Assembly: GCF_007993795.1 (NCBI RefSeq)
Contig: NZ_CP042476.1
Coordinates: 558,001 to 622,000, forward strand
DNA length: 64,000 bases
Source of the DNA: Antarcticibacterium arcticum
GTDB taxonomy: Bacteria > Bacteroidota > Bacteroidia > Flavobacteriales > Flavobacteriaceae
Direction: 5' to 3'
Position 1 is the first letter of the stretch; every line of letters starts with the position of its first letter. Below are positions 43,616 through 51,808 of the stretch, in pieces. The position numbers and the translations under genes are program-made. The notes under the pieces were generated by a model. The model made no database searches and was not told the DNA's origin. It worked only from the letters and a program-made list of their open reading frames with translations.

Positions 43616-44998
43616 TTGGAAAATACATCAACCACCGAAATAGATAGAATACACAGGGAACACCAGAACTTTTTTGCCACGCATCAAACAAAGAATATCG
43701 ATTTTAAGATTGATAAACTTAAAAAGCTGAAGTCCACCATTGACAAATATGAAGGACAGATCCTCGAGGCCTTGGGGAAGGATCTTGGAAAGTCTGAAGA
43801 AGAGGCATATCTCACCGAAAAAAGCATTGTAACCGGGGAAATAGAGCATCATTTAAAAAATCTTAAAAGATGGGCCGCTCCGCAAAAGGTATCTTCAGCT
43901 CTTCATTTGTTACCTTCTTCGGGAAAATTGTTATTTGAACCCCTGGGCCAAACGCTTATTATTGCGCCCTGGAATTATCCATTCCAGCTGCTTATGGCTC
44001 CGCTAATCGGGGCAATTTCTGCAGGTTGTTGTGCCATTTTAAAACCTTCAGAAAATACTCAGCACATAGCCGCGGTGATGGACAGGATCATCAAGGAAAC
44101 CTTTGAGCCAAATTATATAGCTATGGTTCACGGCGACCAGGAAACGGGCGCCTACCTGCTGGAGAAACGCTTTGATATGATCTTTTTTACCGGCAGCACC
44201 CGGGTGGGAAAAATTGTGATGAAGGCGGCGGCTGAACATCTAACGCCTGTGATCCTTGAACTGGGAGGAAAAAGTCCCTGTATTGTAGATGAAAATGCCA
44301 ATATTGAAATAGCTGCAAAAAGAATAATTTGGGGGAAGACCATAAACTCCGGCCAAACCTGTATTGCGCCCGACTATCTTCTGGTGCACGAGAAGGTAAA
44401 GGAGGAACTTATAGAAAATATGCAGAAGCATATTGAGAGTATGTACGGCCGCGATCCTGAAGAAAGTAGCTATTATCCCAGGATAGTTAATAAGGATGCC
44501 TTTGACCGGCTTTCCCAGCTTCTTGAAAAAACGGATGGCACCATACGTCACGGCGGACAAAAAAACAGGGAGAAGCTTTATATTTCCCCAACTATTCTTG
44601 ATGGAATTACGGGGGATGATGAACTTATGAAAGCCGAGATCTTCGGTCCAATATTACCAATTATGACCTTTACATCCTTGGATGAGGCTATAACCCAAGT
44701 CAATTCGGCCGAAAAACCCCTGGCTCTTTATTATTTCGGAAATACCGAAAAAGGGGAGATGGTCCTGGAAAAGACCAGTTCCGGCGGGGCTTGTATAAAT
44801 GATACGCTTATGCATATAGCCAATCACAATCTGCCGTTTGGTGGTGTGGGAAACAGCGGGCAGGGCAGCTACCACGGCCGGGAAAGTTTTTTAGCCTTCA
44901 GTAACCGCAGGGCAGTAGTAACTACCCCAACCTGGATAGACCTGAAATTTAAATATGCGCCCTTTAAGTATTTTGAATGGATAAAGAAATTGATGTAA
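43616..44998 (+). CDS. Aldehyde dehydrogenase (class 3-like)
   Basis: 460 residues, starting at a TTG (43616-43618) preceded by AAAAGGAAAAAAA; the nearest in-frame ATG lies within the conserved fold. Landmarks are PWNYPFQLLMAPLIGAISAG, FFTGSTRVGK, ELGGKSPCIV with the catalytic Glu, and SGQTCIAPDY with the nucleophile Cys. The length and the C-terminal hydrophobic region (FKYAPFKYFEWIKKL) match class 3 fatty-aldehyde dehydrogenases. It would oxidise an aldehyde to the acid with NAD(P)+. Paired with the SDR upstream. Confidence 0.92.
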   Translation: MENTSTTEIDRIHREHQNFFATHQTKNIDFKIDKLKKLKSTIDKYEGQILEALGKDLGKSEEEAYLTEKSIVTGEIEHHLKNLKRWAAPQKVSSALHLLPSSGKLLFEPLGQTLIIAPWNYPFQLLMAPLIGAISAGCCAILKPSENTQHIAAVMDRIIKETFEPNYIAMVHGDQETGAYLLEKRFDMIFFTGSTRVGKIVMKAAAEHLTPVILELGGKSPCIVDENANIEIAAKRIIWGKTINSGQTCIAPDYLLVHEKVKEELIENMQKHIESMYGRDPEESSYYPRIVNKDAFDRLSQLLEKTDGTIRHGGQKNREKLYISPTILDGITGDDELMKAEIFGPILPIMTFTSLDEAITQVNSAEKPLALYYFGNTEKGEMVLEKTSSGGACINDTLMHIANHNLPFGGVGNSGQGSYHGRESFLAFSNRRAVVTTPTWIDLKFKYAPFKYFEWIKKLM

Positions 44999-45030
44999 TT
45001 TGAGTTTTGTGGGGTCTTTAATAATGTTTT

Positions 45031-45741
45031 TTAAACCTTTTGCTTCAACAATTCTTCCAGGTCCAGCTTTGTATCCAGAAAGCTTTCCACTTCCATTTTG
45101 TTCATACCGGGCTTGATGCCGGGGAGATAATGGATCTTAATCAATCTTTTGTCATTTTTTGAAAGACTCCTGTTATTATCTGTCTGGCGGGGATAAAAAA
45201 TGCTGTATTCATTATCCACTTCTCCCAACAAACCCAGAGATTTTAAGAATAATCGTTGAAGGTTATAGGTACCCCTTTGATTATTTGTAATGAGATTTGG
45301 CACTATGCAATAAGCCGATCTTTCAAGCTGATATTGCTTGTTATATTTTCTTGAATTCCAGTGGTCGAAATGAGAAATATCCACCCCCGGAAGTTTGATG
45401 TTTTCAAGAGCGGCAAATTGTTCCAGGTCGCTAAAATGAATAGCGATCTGGGCCTTTTGTAATTCGGTAGTTTCAATAATTTCCAAACCGGTAAGCGATT
45501 CAAGATCTGTAATAAAACGGACCCAATTTTTGCGGGACATATATTGCAGGTCACCTTGAACAAAATAATGAATAGTATTCTGTAATTCCCATTTAATTAG
45601 GGGAGAGGGTGTATTATTAACTACGAGAAAAGAACTTTGGAGATAATCGTTTTTAAGGTCCAGCGCTTTACGGGATTGGGAATTCGCGGTAAAAGACAAT
45701 AAACTAATAAAAAGGAGAACCAAAAGAGAACGGTTAAACAT
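45031..45741 (-). CDS. Secreted DUF2927-like protein
   Basis: 236 residues from the ATG at 45739-45741, which begins the signal peptide (MFNRSLLVLLFISLLSFTANSQ). An upstream ATG would add 27 residues ahead of it and is rejected. The C-terminal region LKSLGLLGEVDNEYSIFYPR and KRLIKIHYLPGIKPGMNKMEV resembles DUF2927, a putative periplasmic metalloprotease family, although the usual HExxH-type zinc motif is not evident. Function unknown. It lies beside DUF4256 with heptad array E in the gap. Confidence 0.65.
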   Translation of the reverse strand: MFNRSLLVLLFISLLSFTANSQSRKALDLKNDYLQSSFLVVNNTPSPLIKWELQNTIHYFVQGDLQYMSRKNWVRFITDLESLTGLEIIETTELQKAQIAIHFSDLEQFAALENIKLPGVDISHFDHWNSRKYNKQYQLERSAYCIVPNLITNNQRGTYNLQRLFLKSLGLLGEVDNEYSIFYPRQTDNNRSLSKNDKRLIKIHYLPGIKPGMNKMEVESFLDTKLDLEELLKQKV

Positions 45742-45885
45742 GCGGGTAAGTTTAAGAAGGTTTATAAAAAAATAAAAATTCCCGCAGGTAGGGTAGCGCA
45801 GAAACAAATGATTGAACAACAAAACTAAAAATTAATTGAAGAGAACGAAGAAAAATCAAACAAAATGTTTGGAACAAGGTTACCG

Positions 45886-45953
45886 AAACCTCACAGGTTC
45901 CGAAATCTAACGTCTACAGTCTAACGTCTACAGTCTATCGTCTACCGACTAAA
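45886..45953. repeat. AACCTCACAGGTT element followed by 7-bp array E
   Basis: AAACCTCACAGGTTC (45886-45900) belongs to the hairpin family seen at 58.9 and 60.9 kb. Next, seven units of the form GTCTAnn (ATCTAAC, GTCTACA, GTCTAAC, GTCTATC, GTCTACC, GACTAAA) run 45905-45953 at period 7. The last unit contains the TAG stop of the DUF4256 gene. Confidence 0.88.
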
Positions 45954-46512
45954 CTCTTAACATTCCCCGAAAACCTCTCGCAGCGTAGTAAGATTGAGCG
46001 CCGTTATGATATATAAAAACATTGTCGTACCTGAAATCCCCAAAAATTGCTCCGTCCAATTTTCTTATTTCCGCCGGGGTTTTTAACCAGCTGGAAGTCC
46101 TGGAATCGAAATTCCCGAGTTTCTGTAAATCCCTGTATTGCTCTTCAGTCAAAAGTTCAATGCCCATCGCGGTTGCCATATCAATGGCATTATTACCTGG
46201 TTTATGCTCCTTTCGCGATTCCAATCCTTCACGGTCATAACAAGTGCTTCTACGGCCTTTGGGACTTTCGGCAGAACAATCATAAAATATGAATTCCCCC
46301 GATATCTCATCCTTACCAACCACATCCGGCTCCCCGCCGGTACTTTCCATTTCATACAACGACCACAATTTTTCAGGATTACTTTCCATTCTTTTTAGCA
46401 CCTCTTCCCATTTAAAATCCGTGTGGCGATTCATATTTTTTTCAAAACGAGTTTTTAAGTTTGGTAGAAGCTCGTCCCGCTGTTCTGGTGATAATTCCCT
46501 TTTTGTAGTCAT
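45949..46512 (-). CDS. DUF4256-family protein
   Basis: 187 residues from the ATG at 46510-46512 (MTTKRELSPEQRDELL). The longer frame upstream merely reads through heptad array F and is not used. Family features are ERNMNRH-type start (RFEKNMNRHTDFKW), SLYEMESTGGEPDVVG, YDCSAESPKGRRSTCYD, and the C-terminal DGAIFGDFRYDNVFIYHNGA. Soluble, no known catalytic role. It is unusual that heptad arrays touch both the stop and the start of the gene. Confidence 0.85.
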   Translation of the reverse strand: MTTKRELSPEQRDELLPNLKTRFEKNMNRHTDFKWEEVLKRMESNPEKLWSLYEMESTGGEPDVVGKDEISGEFIFYDCSAESPKGRRSTCYDREGLESRKEHKPGNNAIDMATAMGIELLTEEQYRDLQKLGNFDSRTSSWLKTPAEIRKLDGAIFGDFRYDNVFIYHNGAQSYYAARGFRGMLRV

Positions 46513-46518
46513 AGTATG

Positions 46519-46553
46519 GAGTATTGAGAATTGAGTATTGAGAATTGAGTATG
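46519..46553. repeat. Degenerate 7-bp tandem array F
   Basis: Five units GAGTATT, GAGAATT, GAGTATT, GAGAATT, GAGTATG directly upstream of the DUF4256 start (6 bases). Followed by ATATTGTATAATGTA at about 46569-46583, as after array C1. Confidence 0.9.
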
Positions 46554-46638
46554 GGTTTTCTGTAAACTGAATATTGTATAATGTAATAGTGAAAATAGTG
46601 AATAAAGCCAGGAGTTCCAAACATGTTGGTTTTGTATC

Positions 46639-46678
46639 CTACCGTCTACCGTCTACCGTCAAACGTCTATCGTTTACC
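46639..46678. repeat. Degenerate 7-bp tandem array G
   Basis: Five units CTACCGT (three identical), CAAACGT, CTATCGT and a partial sixth, in the divergent gap between DUF4256 and DUF4494. Confidence 0.88.
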
Positions 46679-46826
46679 TTTATTTAAACAATGCCCTATA
46701 TAATTACCTCTTAGGGACTTATGGAAAGCCCATCCTTCCCGAAGGAAAATTGTGAATAACCTACCCCCAAAATTCCCTGCAAGCCCTGTTTTAAATTATA
46801 TTTTTGGCGCTCTAAAAATAAATATA

Positions 46827-47324
46827 ATGAGTGCAACCTGGTATGAATGTAAGGTGAAATACAGAAAAACACACGAGACGGGAGAGCAAAAAGTTTCTAC
46901 CGATACCTATTTGTTAGATGCAGTTTCCTTCACAGAGGCAGAAGCAAGGATCAACGAAGAAATGGCGGCTTATACAAGCGAGGAATTCAAAATAATGAAT
47001 ATTAAAGTGGCCAATTTTTCTGAGATACATCCATTTGAAAATTCCGACAGGTGGTTTAAATCCAAAGTTTCCCTAATAGCACTGGATGAAGAGAGCGGAA
47101 AGGAGAAAAAAACAAACATATATATGCTGGTGCAGGCAAATGACGTAAAGGAGGCTTTTGAGAATACCACCCAGGCAATGCAGAATACAATGGGAGATTA
47201 TACAATTCCTTCGATTACTGAATCTCCAATTCTGGACGTGTTTCCATATTTTTCGGGAGATGAAGAGGAGTTAGATGAGATCCCGAATAATGAAATCGCA
47301 GTTCTGGCAGAAGAGGAAATTTAA
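46827..47324 (+). CDS. DUF4494-family protein
   Basis: 165 residues from the ATG at 46827 (MSATWYECKVKYRKT); a longer frame upstream has no family character. DUF4494 features: TWYECKVKY, DTYLLDAVSFTEAEARI, NSDRWFKSKVS (as FENSDRWFKSKV) and MLVQANDVKEAFE. It is a small soluble protein found almost only in Bacteroidota, of unknown role. A strong terminator follows. Confidence 0.9.
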   Translation: MSATWYECKVKYRKTHETGEQKVSTDTYLLDAVSFTEAEARINEEMAAYTSEEFKIMNIKVANFSEIHPFENSDRWFKSKVSLIALDEESGKEKKTNIYMLVQANDVKEAFENTTQAMQNTMGDYTIPSITESPILDVFPYFSGDEEELDEIPNNEIAVLAEEEI

Positions 47325-47346
47325 GTTGCCGCAGTAATATGATTAT

Positions 47347-47378
47347 AAAAAACACCTTCCTTTCGGGAGGTGTTTTTT
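47347..47378 (+). terminator. Terminator of the DUF4494 gene, possibly bidirectional
   Basis: A-run, then ACACCTTCC / GGGAGGTGT with one G-T pair and a TTTC loop, then T6. The symmetrical A and T runs allow it to act also for the minus-strand PhzF gene, though that is about 100 bases away. Confidence 0.9.
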
Positions 47379-47475
47379 ATTTCTGATAAGTATCTACACA
47401 AATTGCAGATCTGCGCCAACTTGATTGAGAATTGAGTCGCAAATATTCAGACTTTGAGCAAATATCAACTTATAT

Positions 47476-48270
47476 CTATTCGGTAAACAATTTTCCAATA
47501 GAATATGTGCGCGCACTTCCTTTTATAGCAACTCTGTCACCCTTAAGAATACATTCCAAATTTCCCCCGCGGGGAGAAATTTGCCTTGCAGATAATTCAG
47601 TTTTACCAAGTTTTTTACTCCAGTAGGGGATCAAAGAACAGTGGGCAGATCCTGTAACGGGATCTTCAAAAACCGTTGCGCGGGGGGTAAAAAAGCGGGA
47701 TATAAAATCAGTTTCATTTTCTTTTCCAGGGGCCGTGAAAATTACACCGCCTGTACCCAGATCTAATTTGTCAAAATGCAGCCTGTTTATCTCAATGTTT
47801 TGCACATCCTCCTCTTTATCATAAATCAGTACAAAATCCCTCGCTTTTAAAACTGCTGTAGGCTGGATGTTCAGCGAATCTTTCAGCAATTGCGGCAAGT
47901 CGGCAGGCTCCGGACTGCGGGTAGGAAAGTCAAGGGTATAAGTATTATTTTCAACCAAAACCTGCAATTCCCCGCTTTTGGTATCAAAGAGGATCTTATT
48001 GCCCGGGAATTTTCTTATTTCCTTAATGGCATGAGCTGCGGCCAGGGTAGCGTGCCCGCAGAGGTCCATTTCTATTTCGGGCGTAAACCAACGCAGGTGG
48101 AACCTGTTGCCGCGATCTACAAAAAATGCAGTTTCTGCCACGGCATTTTCCATGGCGATCTTCAGCAGAAGCTCATCGGGAAGCCATTCGGCTAAGGGTA
48201 CAACACAGGCAGGATTCCCTGAAAAGACCTCGTTTGTAAAGGCGTCAATCTGGTAAAGATGAAGTTGCAT
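47476..48270 (-). CDS. PhzF-family isomerase/epimerase
   Basis: 264 residues. The family start is IDAFTNEVFSGNPACVVPL. Then come AVAETAFF with the catalytic Glu of the PhzF type, RWFTPEIEMDLCGHATLAAA, and the C-terminal FEDPVTGSAHCSLIPYW. Despite the name, most homologues outside phenazine clusters catalyse unknown isomerisations. Convergent with DUF4494 and monocistronic. Confidence 0.9.
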   Translation of the reverse strand: MQLHLYQIDAFTNEVFSGNPACVVPLAEWLPDELLLKIAMENAVAETAFFVDRGNRFHLRWFTPEIEMDLCGHATLAAAHAIKEIRKFPGNKILFDTKSGELQVLVENNTYTLDFPTRSPEPADLPQLLKDSLNIQPTAVLKARDFVLIYDKEEDVQNIEINRLHFDKLDLGTGGVIFTAPGKENETDFISRFFTPRATVFEDPVTGSAHCSLIPYWSKKLGKTELSARQISPRGGNLECILKGDRVAIKGSARTYSIGKLFTE

Positions 48271-48360
48271 AATAATAAAATTTTTAAGCCTGAAAGATAA
48301 ACATTCTAGGGGGAGATAGTAAAATTTCGGGAAGGTGGTTTTATCTGTAAAAGGGGTAAA

Positions 48361-48395
48361 GAAAAAAACTCCCGGAGAATTATCCCCGGGAGTTT
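48361..48395 (-). terminator. Terminator of the CHRD lipoprotein gene
   Basis: Arms AAACTCCCGG (48366-48375) and CCGGGAGTTT (48386-48395), a perfect 10-bp stem. On the minus strand it is followed by T-rich sequence (TTTTTC). It lies 27 bases past the stop. Confidence 0.9.
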
Positions 48396-48421
48396 ATAAT
48401 TGTACCTATAAATAATTTCGC

Positions 48422-50365
48422 TTACTGTGCATTTTCACCTATATCGCCCTGTGCAACAATAATATTAAGGGCTTCGGCACTAAGATGTACATTGATATAG
48501 CCATCTACTTCCAGGACATCGTCATATCCAAATGCTGTGTCGTCATCCAGAGATGCCACATTTGTTTTGCTCATTCCGCTGGTTCCGTTTATCGGGTTGA
48601 AAGTAAAGATTATATCACCCCCTTCGGCTGCCGTATTTTCATGAATGTGGGCAGGATGGGATCCCCCGGGAGGAGTATTTTGAAGTTGAAGGGTTGCAAG
48701 GGCTTCCCCATTCTTTCTTTCTTCAAAAGTAGCAGTACCGCTTATACCCGGCACATCTTTTTCACTTAGTTGATAGGTTTTAGATTGTCCCGTTAGTTCA
48801 TTTTGACCTATATCTCCCTGCGCTACTATTGTTCCCAGATCATTTGCGCTTAGATGTACATTAATGTATCCATCTACTTCCATCACATCATCATACCCAA
48901 AAGCTGAATCGTCATCAAGGCCTGATACATTTGTTTTGCTCATTCCGCTGGTACCGTTTACCGGGTTGAATGTGAATATAATTCCACCACCTTCAACAGC
49001 CGTATTGGAATGAATATGTGCGGGATGCATACCTCCATCCGGTGTGTTATCAAGTTGCAGAGTAGCCAGCGCATCTCCGTTTTTTCTTTCCTCAAAAGTA
49101 GCGGTACCGCTTATTCCGGCAACGGCTACTTCATTAAGGTCATATATCTTTCTCTCTCCGGTAAGTTCATTTTGACCAATGTCTCCCTGGGCTACTATGG
49201 TACCCAGATCATCGGCGCTTAGATGTACATTTATGTACCCGTTAACATCCATCACATCATCATAACCAAAAGCAGATCCGTCATCCAGGCTTGAAACATT
49301 AGTTTTACTCATTCCGCTGTTGCCATCAACCGGGGTGAAAGTAAAAATTATATCACCACCTTCAACTGCTGTGTTGGCGTGAATATGGGCTGGATGCATC
49401 CCACCATTAGGAGTGTTATCAAGTTGGAGGGTTGCAAGGGCATCTCCGTTTTTTCGTTGTTCAAAAGTGGCTGTTCCGCTAATTCCTTCAATTGCCACTT
49501 CGTTTAAATTATATACTTTGGAAACCCCGGTAAGTTCATTTTCCCCTATATCACCCTGGGCTACTATAGTACCAAGATCCTCAGCGCTCAGGTGTACGTT
49601 GATATATCCATTTACATTCATTATATCATCAAAACGAAATGCAGTTCCATTATCAAGTTCTGCCACATTTGTTTTGCTCATTCCGCTGGTGCCGTTTACA
49701 GGATTGAAGGAGAAAATTATATCTCCACCTTCAACCGCGGTATTTGCGTGAATATGTGCGGGATGCATTCCCCCGTCCGGAGTATTATCCAGTTGCAGGG
49801 TTGCCAGTGCCTCCCCATTTTTTCTTTCTTCAAAGGTAGCAGTCCCGCTTATTCCTTCAACATCTGCTTCATTAAGGTTATAAATCTTGGTATTTCCCGT
49901 GAGTTCATTTTCACCTATGTCCCCCTGGGCCACAATAGTTCCAAGATCATTTGCGCTTAGGTGTACATTGATATACCCGTCAAAATCAAGAAGTTGTTCA
50001 TAAGTAATCTGCGTTCCGTTATCAAGTGCCGATACTGTTATAGTGCTTTTCCCTGTAGCGCCAACAACAGTTCCAAGCGTAAGAGCTATATCCCCACCTT
50101 CCGCAGCCGAATTCAAATGAATATGAGCGGGATGAGATCCATTTTGGGGAGTTCCCTGAAGTGCCAGATCAATGGTAACCGAGTTATCATCATTTTCAAT
50201 AAAAGTGGCAGTTCCAGATATTCCGGGATCGGCTACCGCAGATAAATCATAGGTTGTTGTTTCACCTGTAGGTGTAACATTCATAATGTCATCATCTGAT
50301 GTACTACAAGCCGTAAGTAGTGCACTAATGAAAAGGACCATAAAAATTCTGTGTAATTTTTTCAT
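48422..50365 (-). CDS. Lipoprotein with five tandem CHRD domains
   Basis: 647 residues: a lipoprotein signal (ALLTAC, Cys near 20) followed by five repeats of about 123 residues. Every repeat has GISGTATF, a HPAHIH motif and GYINVHLSA, typical of the CHRD domain. Repeats 2-4 are nearly identical, and 1 and 5 are more diverged. The regular histidines suggest a metal or ligand site, but that is inferred. Likely exposed on the outer surface or in the periplasm. It is divergent from the MscS channel across an inverted-repeat-bearing gap and has its own terminator. Confidence 0.93.
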   Translation of the reverse strand: MKKLHRIFMVLFISALLTACSTSDDDIMNVTPTGETTTYDLSAVADPGISGTATFIENDDNSVTIDLALQGTPQNGSHPAHIHLNSAAEGGDIALTLGTVVGATGKSTITVSALDNGTQITYEQLLDFDGYINVHLSANDLGTIVAQGDIGENELTGNTKIYNLNEADVEGISGTATFEERKNGEALATLQLDNTPDGGMHPAHIHANTAVEGGDIIFSFNPVNGTSGMSKTNVAELDNGTAFRFDDIMNVNGYINVHLSAEDLGTIVAQGDIGENELTGVSKVYNLNEVAIEGISGTATFEQRKNGDALATLQLDNTPNGGMHPAHIHANTAVEGGDIIFTFTPVDGNSGMSKTNVSSLDDGSAFGYDDVMDVNGYINVHLSADDLGTIVAQGDIGQNELTGERKIYDLNEVAVAGISGTATFEERKNGDALATLQLDNTPDGGMHPAHIHSNTAVEGGGIIFTFNPVNGTSGMSKTNVSGLDDDSAFGYDDVMEVDGYINVHLSANDLGTIVAQGDIGQNELTGQSKTYQLSEKDVPGISGTATFEERKNGEALATLQLQNTPPGGSHPAHIHENTAAEGGDIIFTFNPINGTSGMSKTNVASLDDDTAFGYDDVLEVDGYINVHLSAEALNIIVAQGDIGENAQ

Positions 50366-50430
50366 TATAATAAATAGATTTTAAAATTTATATAGGTTAA
50401 AACTATATAAGGCTATTTTTAAAAATAAAA

Positions 50431-50474
50431 TGTTTAACAAAAATTATATTTTGTTAAACAGTGTTTTGTTAAAG
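50431..50474. promoter_or_regulatory. Inverted repeat TGTTTAACAAAA / TTTTGTTAAACA plus third half-site
   Basis: TGTTTAACAAAA (50431-50442) and TTTTGTTAAACA (50449-50460) are exact reverse complements 6 bases apart, and TTTTGTTAAAG follows at 50464. The site lies 66 bases upstream of the CHRD gene start. The same 12-mer occurs upstream of the receiver gene at 19112-19123. It looks like a dimer-binding operator; the regulator is unknown. Confidence 0.6.
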
Positions 50475-50687
50475 TTTTAACGGGATCTATATAAATCGAC
50501 TTCGGATACTATTAACTGCAGAATGTGTCTAATGATGAAGCGCTTTTTATTACATTAATAAGAAAGCTATTTAAACAGCTCATGGATCTCTTGATATTAT
50601 AAAAACGTGTTAAACCTTCCCTCGCAAACAATGTCACTTAGTGGCACGCGCAAGGATTTTATTATTTTAGAGCATTAAGCTGAAAAT

Positions 50688-51767
50688 ATGAAGTTATCAG
50701 ATAAAACCGAAGCTGAAGAAATTAACGAAATCCTTAAAGATGAAAAGGTGCAGGATGCCATTAAACTTTCATCTGAGGATAAACCCGAGGATCACAAGGT
50801 GATTGAAAATCAGGGCCGCTCTGCTCTGGGAATAACCGTCATCATTTCTATTATATGTATCATATTGTATTTTTTGCTTGAATGGAGCTATTTTCCTGTG
50901 CGTGAATCCTATATAGCACCTCTTCAAAAAATAGTATTGGGATTGATGTTTGCATCCTTTGTCTTGGTTTTAAACCGTGTGTTTAGAAGCATTATTAAAA
51001 GAAAGGTCAAGGACGGTTCTGTTGCCTATAATTTAAAGAACATAGTTAACCTGTTCTCCGGCATCTTTATATTTGCTATAGCCCTTTCCCTGTTTTTTAC
51101 CAACTGGTATGCCACCATGGTTTCCTTTGGAGTGGTCTCTCTAATTGTAGGTTTGGCTTTGCAAAATCCGTTGAGCAGTTTTTTTGGCTGGATCTATTTG
51201 CTGGTAAGAAAACCTTATGAAGTAGGAGACCGTATCAAGATTGGACCGGTATATGGCGATGTGATCAATTTGGGATATTTTGATACAACTCTATGGGAAT
51301 TCAAAGGCGATTATCTCTCGGGCGATCATCCAAGCGGGCGTATCATCAAATTTGCAAACTCCAGGATCTTTCAGGAATATGTTTATAATTACTCCTGGCC
51401 CTTGTTTCCCTTCATTTGGCATGAGCTTAATTTATTTGTCTCTTATGATACAGATTTAAAGTTAACAAGCAATATCATTCAACGCGTGGCAGAAGAGGAA
51501 ATAGGAGAGACCATGATGCGAAGGGTTAAACGATTTAAAAAAATACTTGCAGGAACGCTTATAGATGAGCTTGAGGTGAAAGAAAAACCTACTATAATCC
51601 TGAGGGCCCATACCAATGGATGGATAGAGGTTACGCTGCGGTACCTGAGTGAACCTAAAAATTCAGGAAGAATAAAAACCCGTCTTTTCCAAAAGATCAT
51701 GGAAGAACTTCTTAAACATCCGGATAAAATTGGGCTGCCTAATATAAAGCTGAATAAAACGGAATAG
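50688..51767 (+). CDS. MscS-family mechanosensitive ion channel
   Basis: 359 residues. Three membrane helices lie between about residues 45 and 165 (ITVIISIICIILYFLLEW; ALSLFFTNWYATMVSFGVVS). Pore helix TM3 is GVVSLIVGLALQNPLSSFFGW, followed by the beta domain (YEVGDRIKIGPVYGDVINLGYFDTTLWEF). It opens on membrane tension to relieve hypo-osmotic shock. N-terminal residues 1-40 are charged. The LALQNP sequence is the pore-lining signature. Confidence 0.92.
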   Translation: MKLSDKTEAEEINEILKDEKVQDAIKLSSEDKPEDHKVIENQGRSALGITVIISIICIILYFLLEWSYFPVRESYIAPLQKIVLGLMFASFVLVLNRVFRSIIKRKVKDGSVAYNLKNIVNLFSGIFIFAIALSLFFTNWYATMVSFGVVSLIVGLALQNPLSSFFGWIYLLVRKPYEVGDRIKIGPVYGDVINLGYFDTTLWEFKGDYLSGDHPSGRIIKFANSRIFQEYVYNYSWPLFPFIWHELNLFVSYDTDLKLTSNIIQRVAEEEIGETMMRRVKRFKKILAGTLIDELEVKEKPTIILRAHTNGWIEVTLRYLSEPKNSGRIKTRLFQKIMEELLKHPDKIGLPNIKLNKTE

Positions 51768-51808
51768 GAGTTTAAACAATCACATCTTTGAGAAGTGAGG
51801 GGATGTCC

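Noticed and set aside
46513..46620. N-terminal extension of DUF4256
   Set aside because: It is translation of heptad array F and flank, not family sequence.
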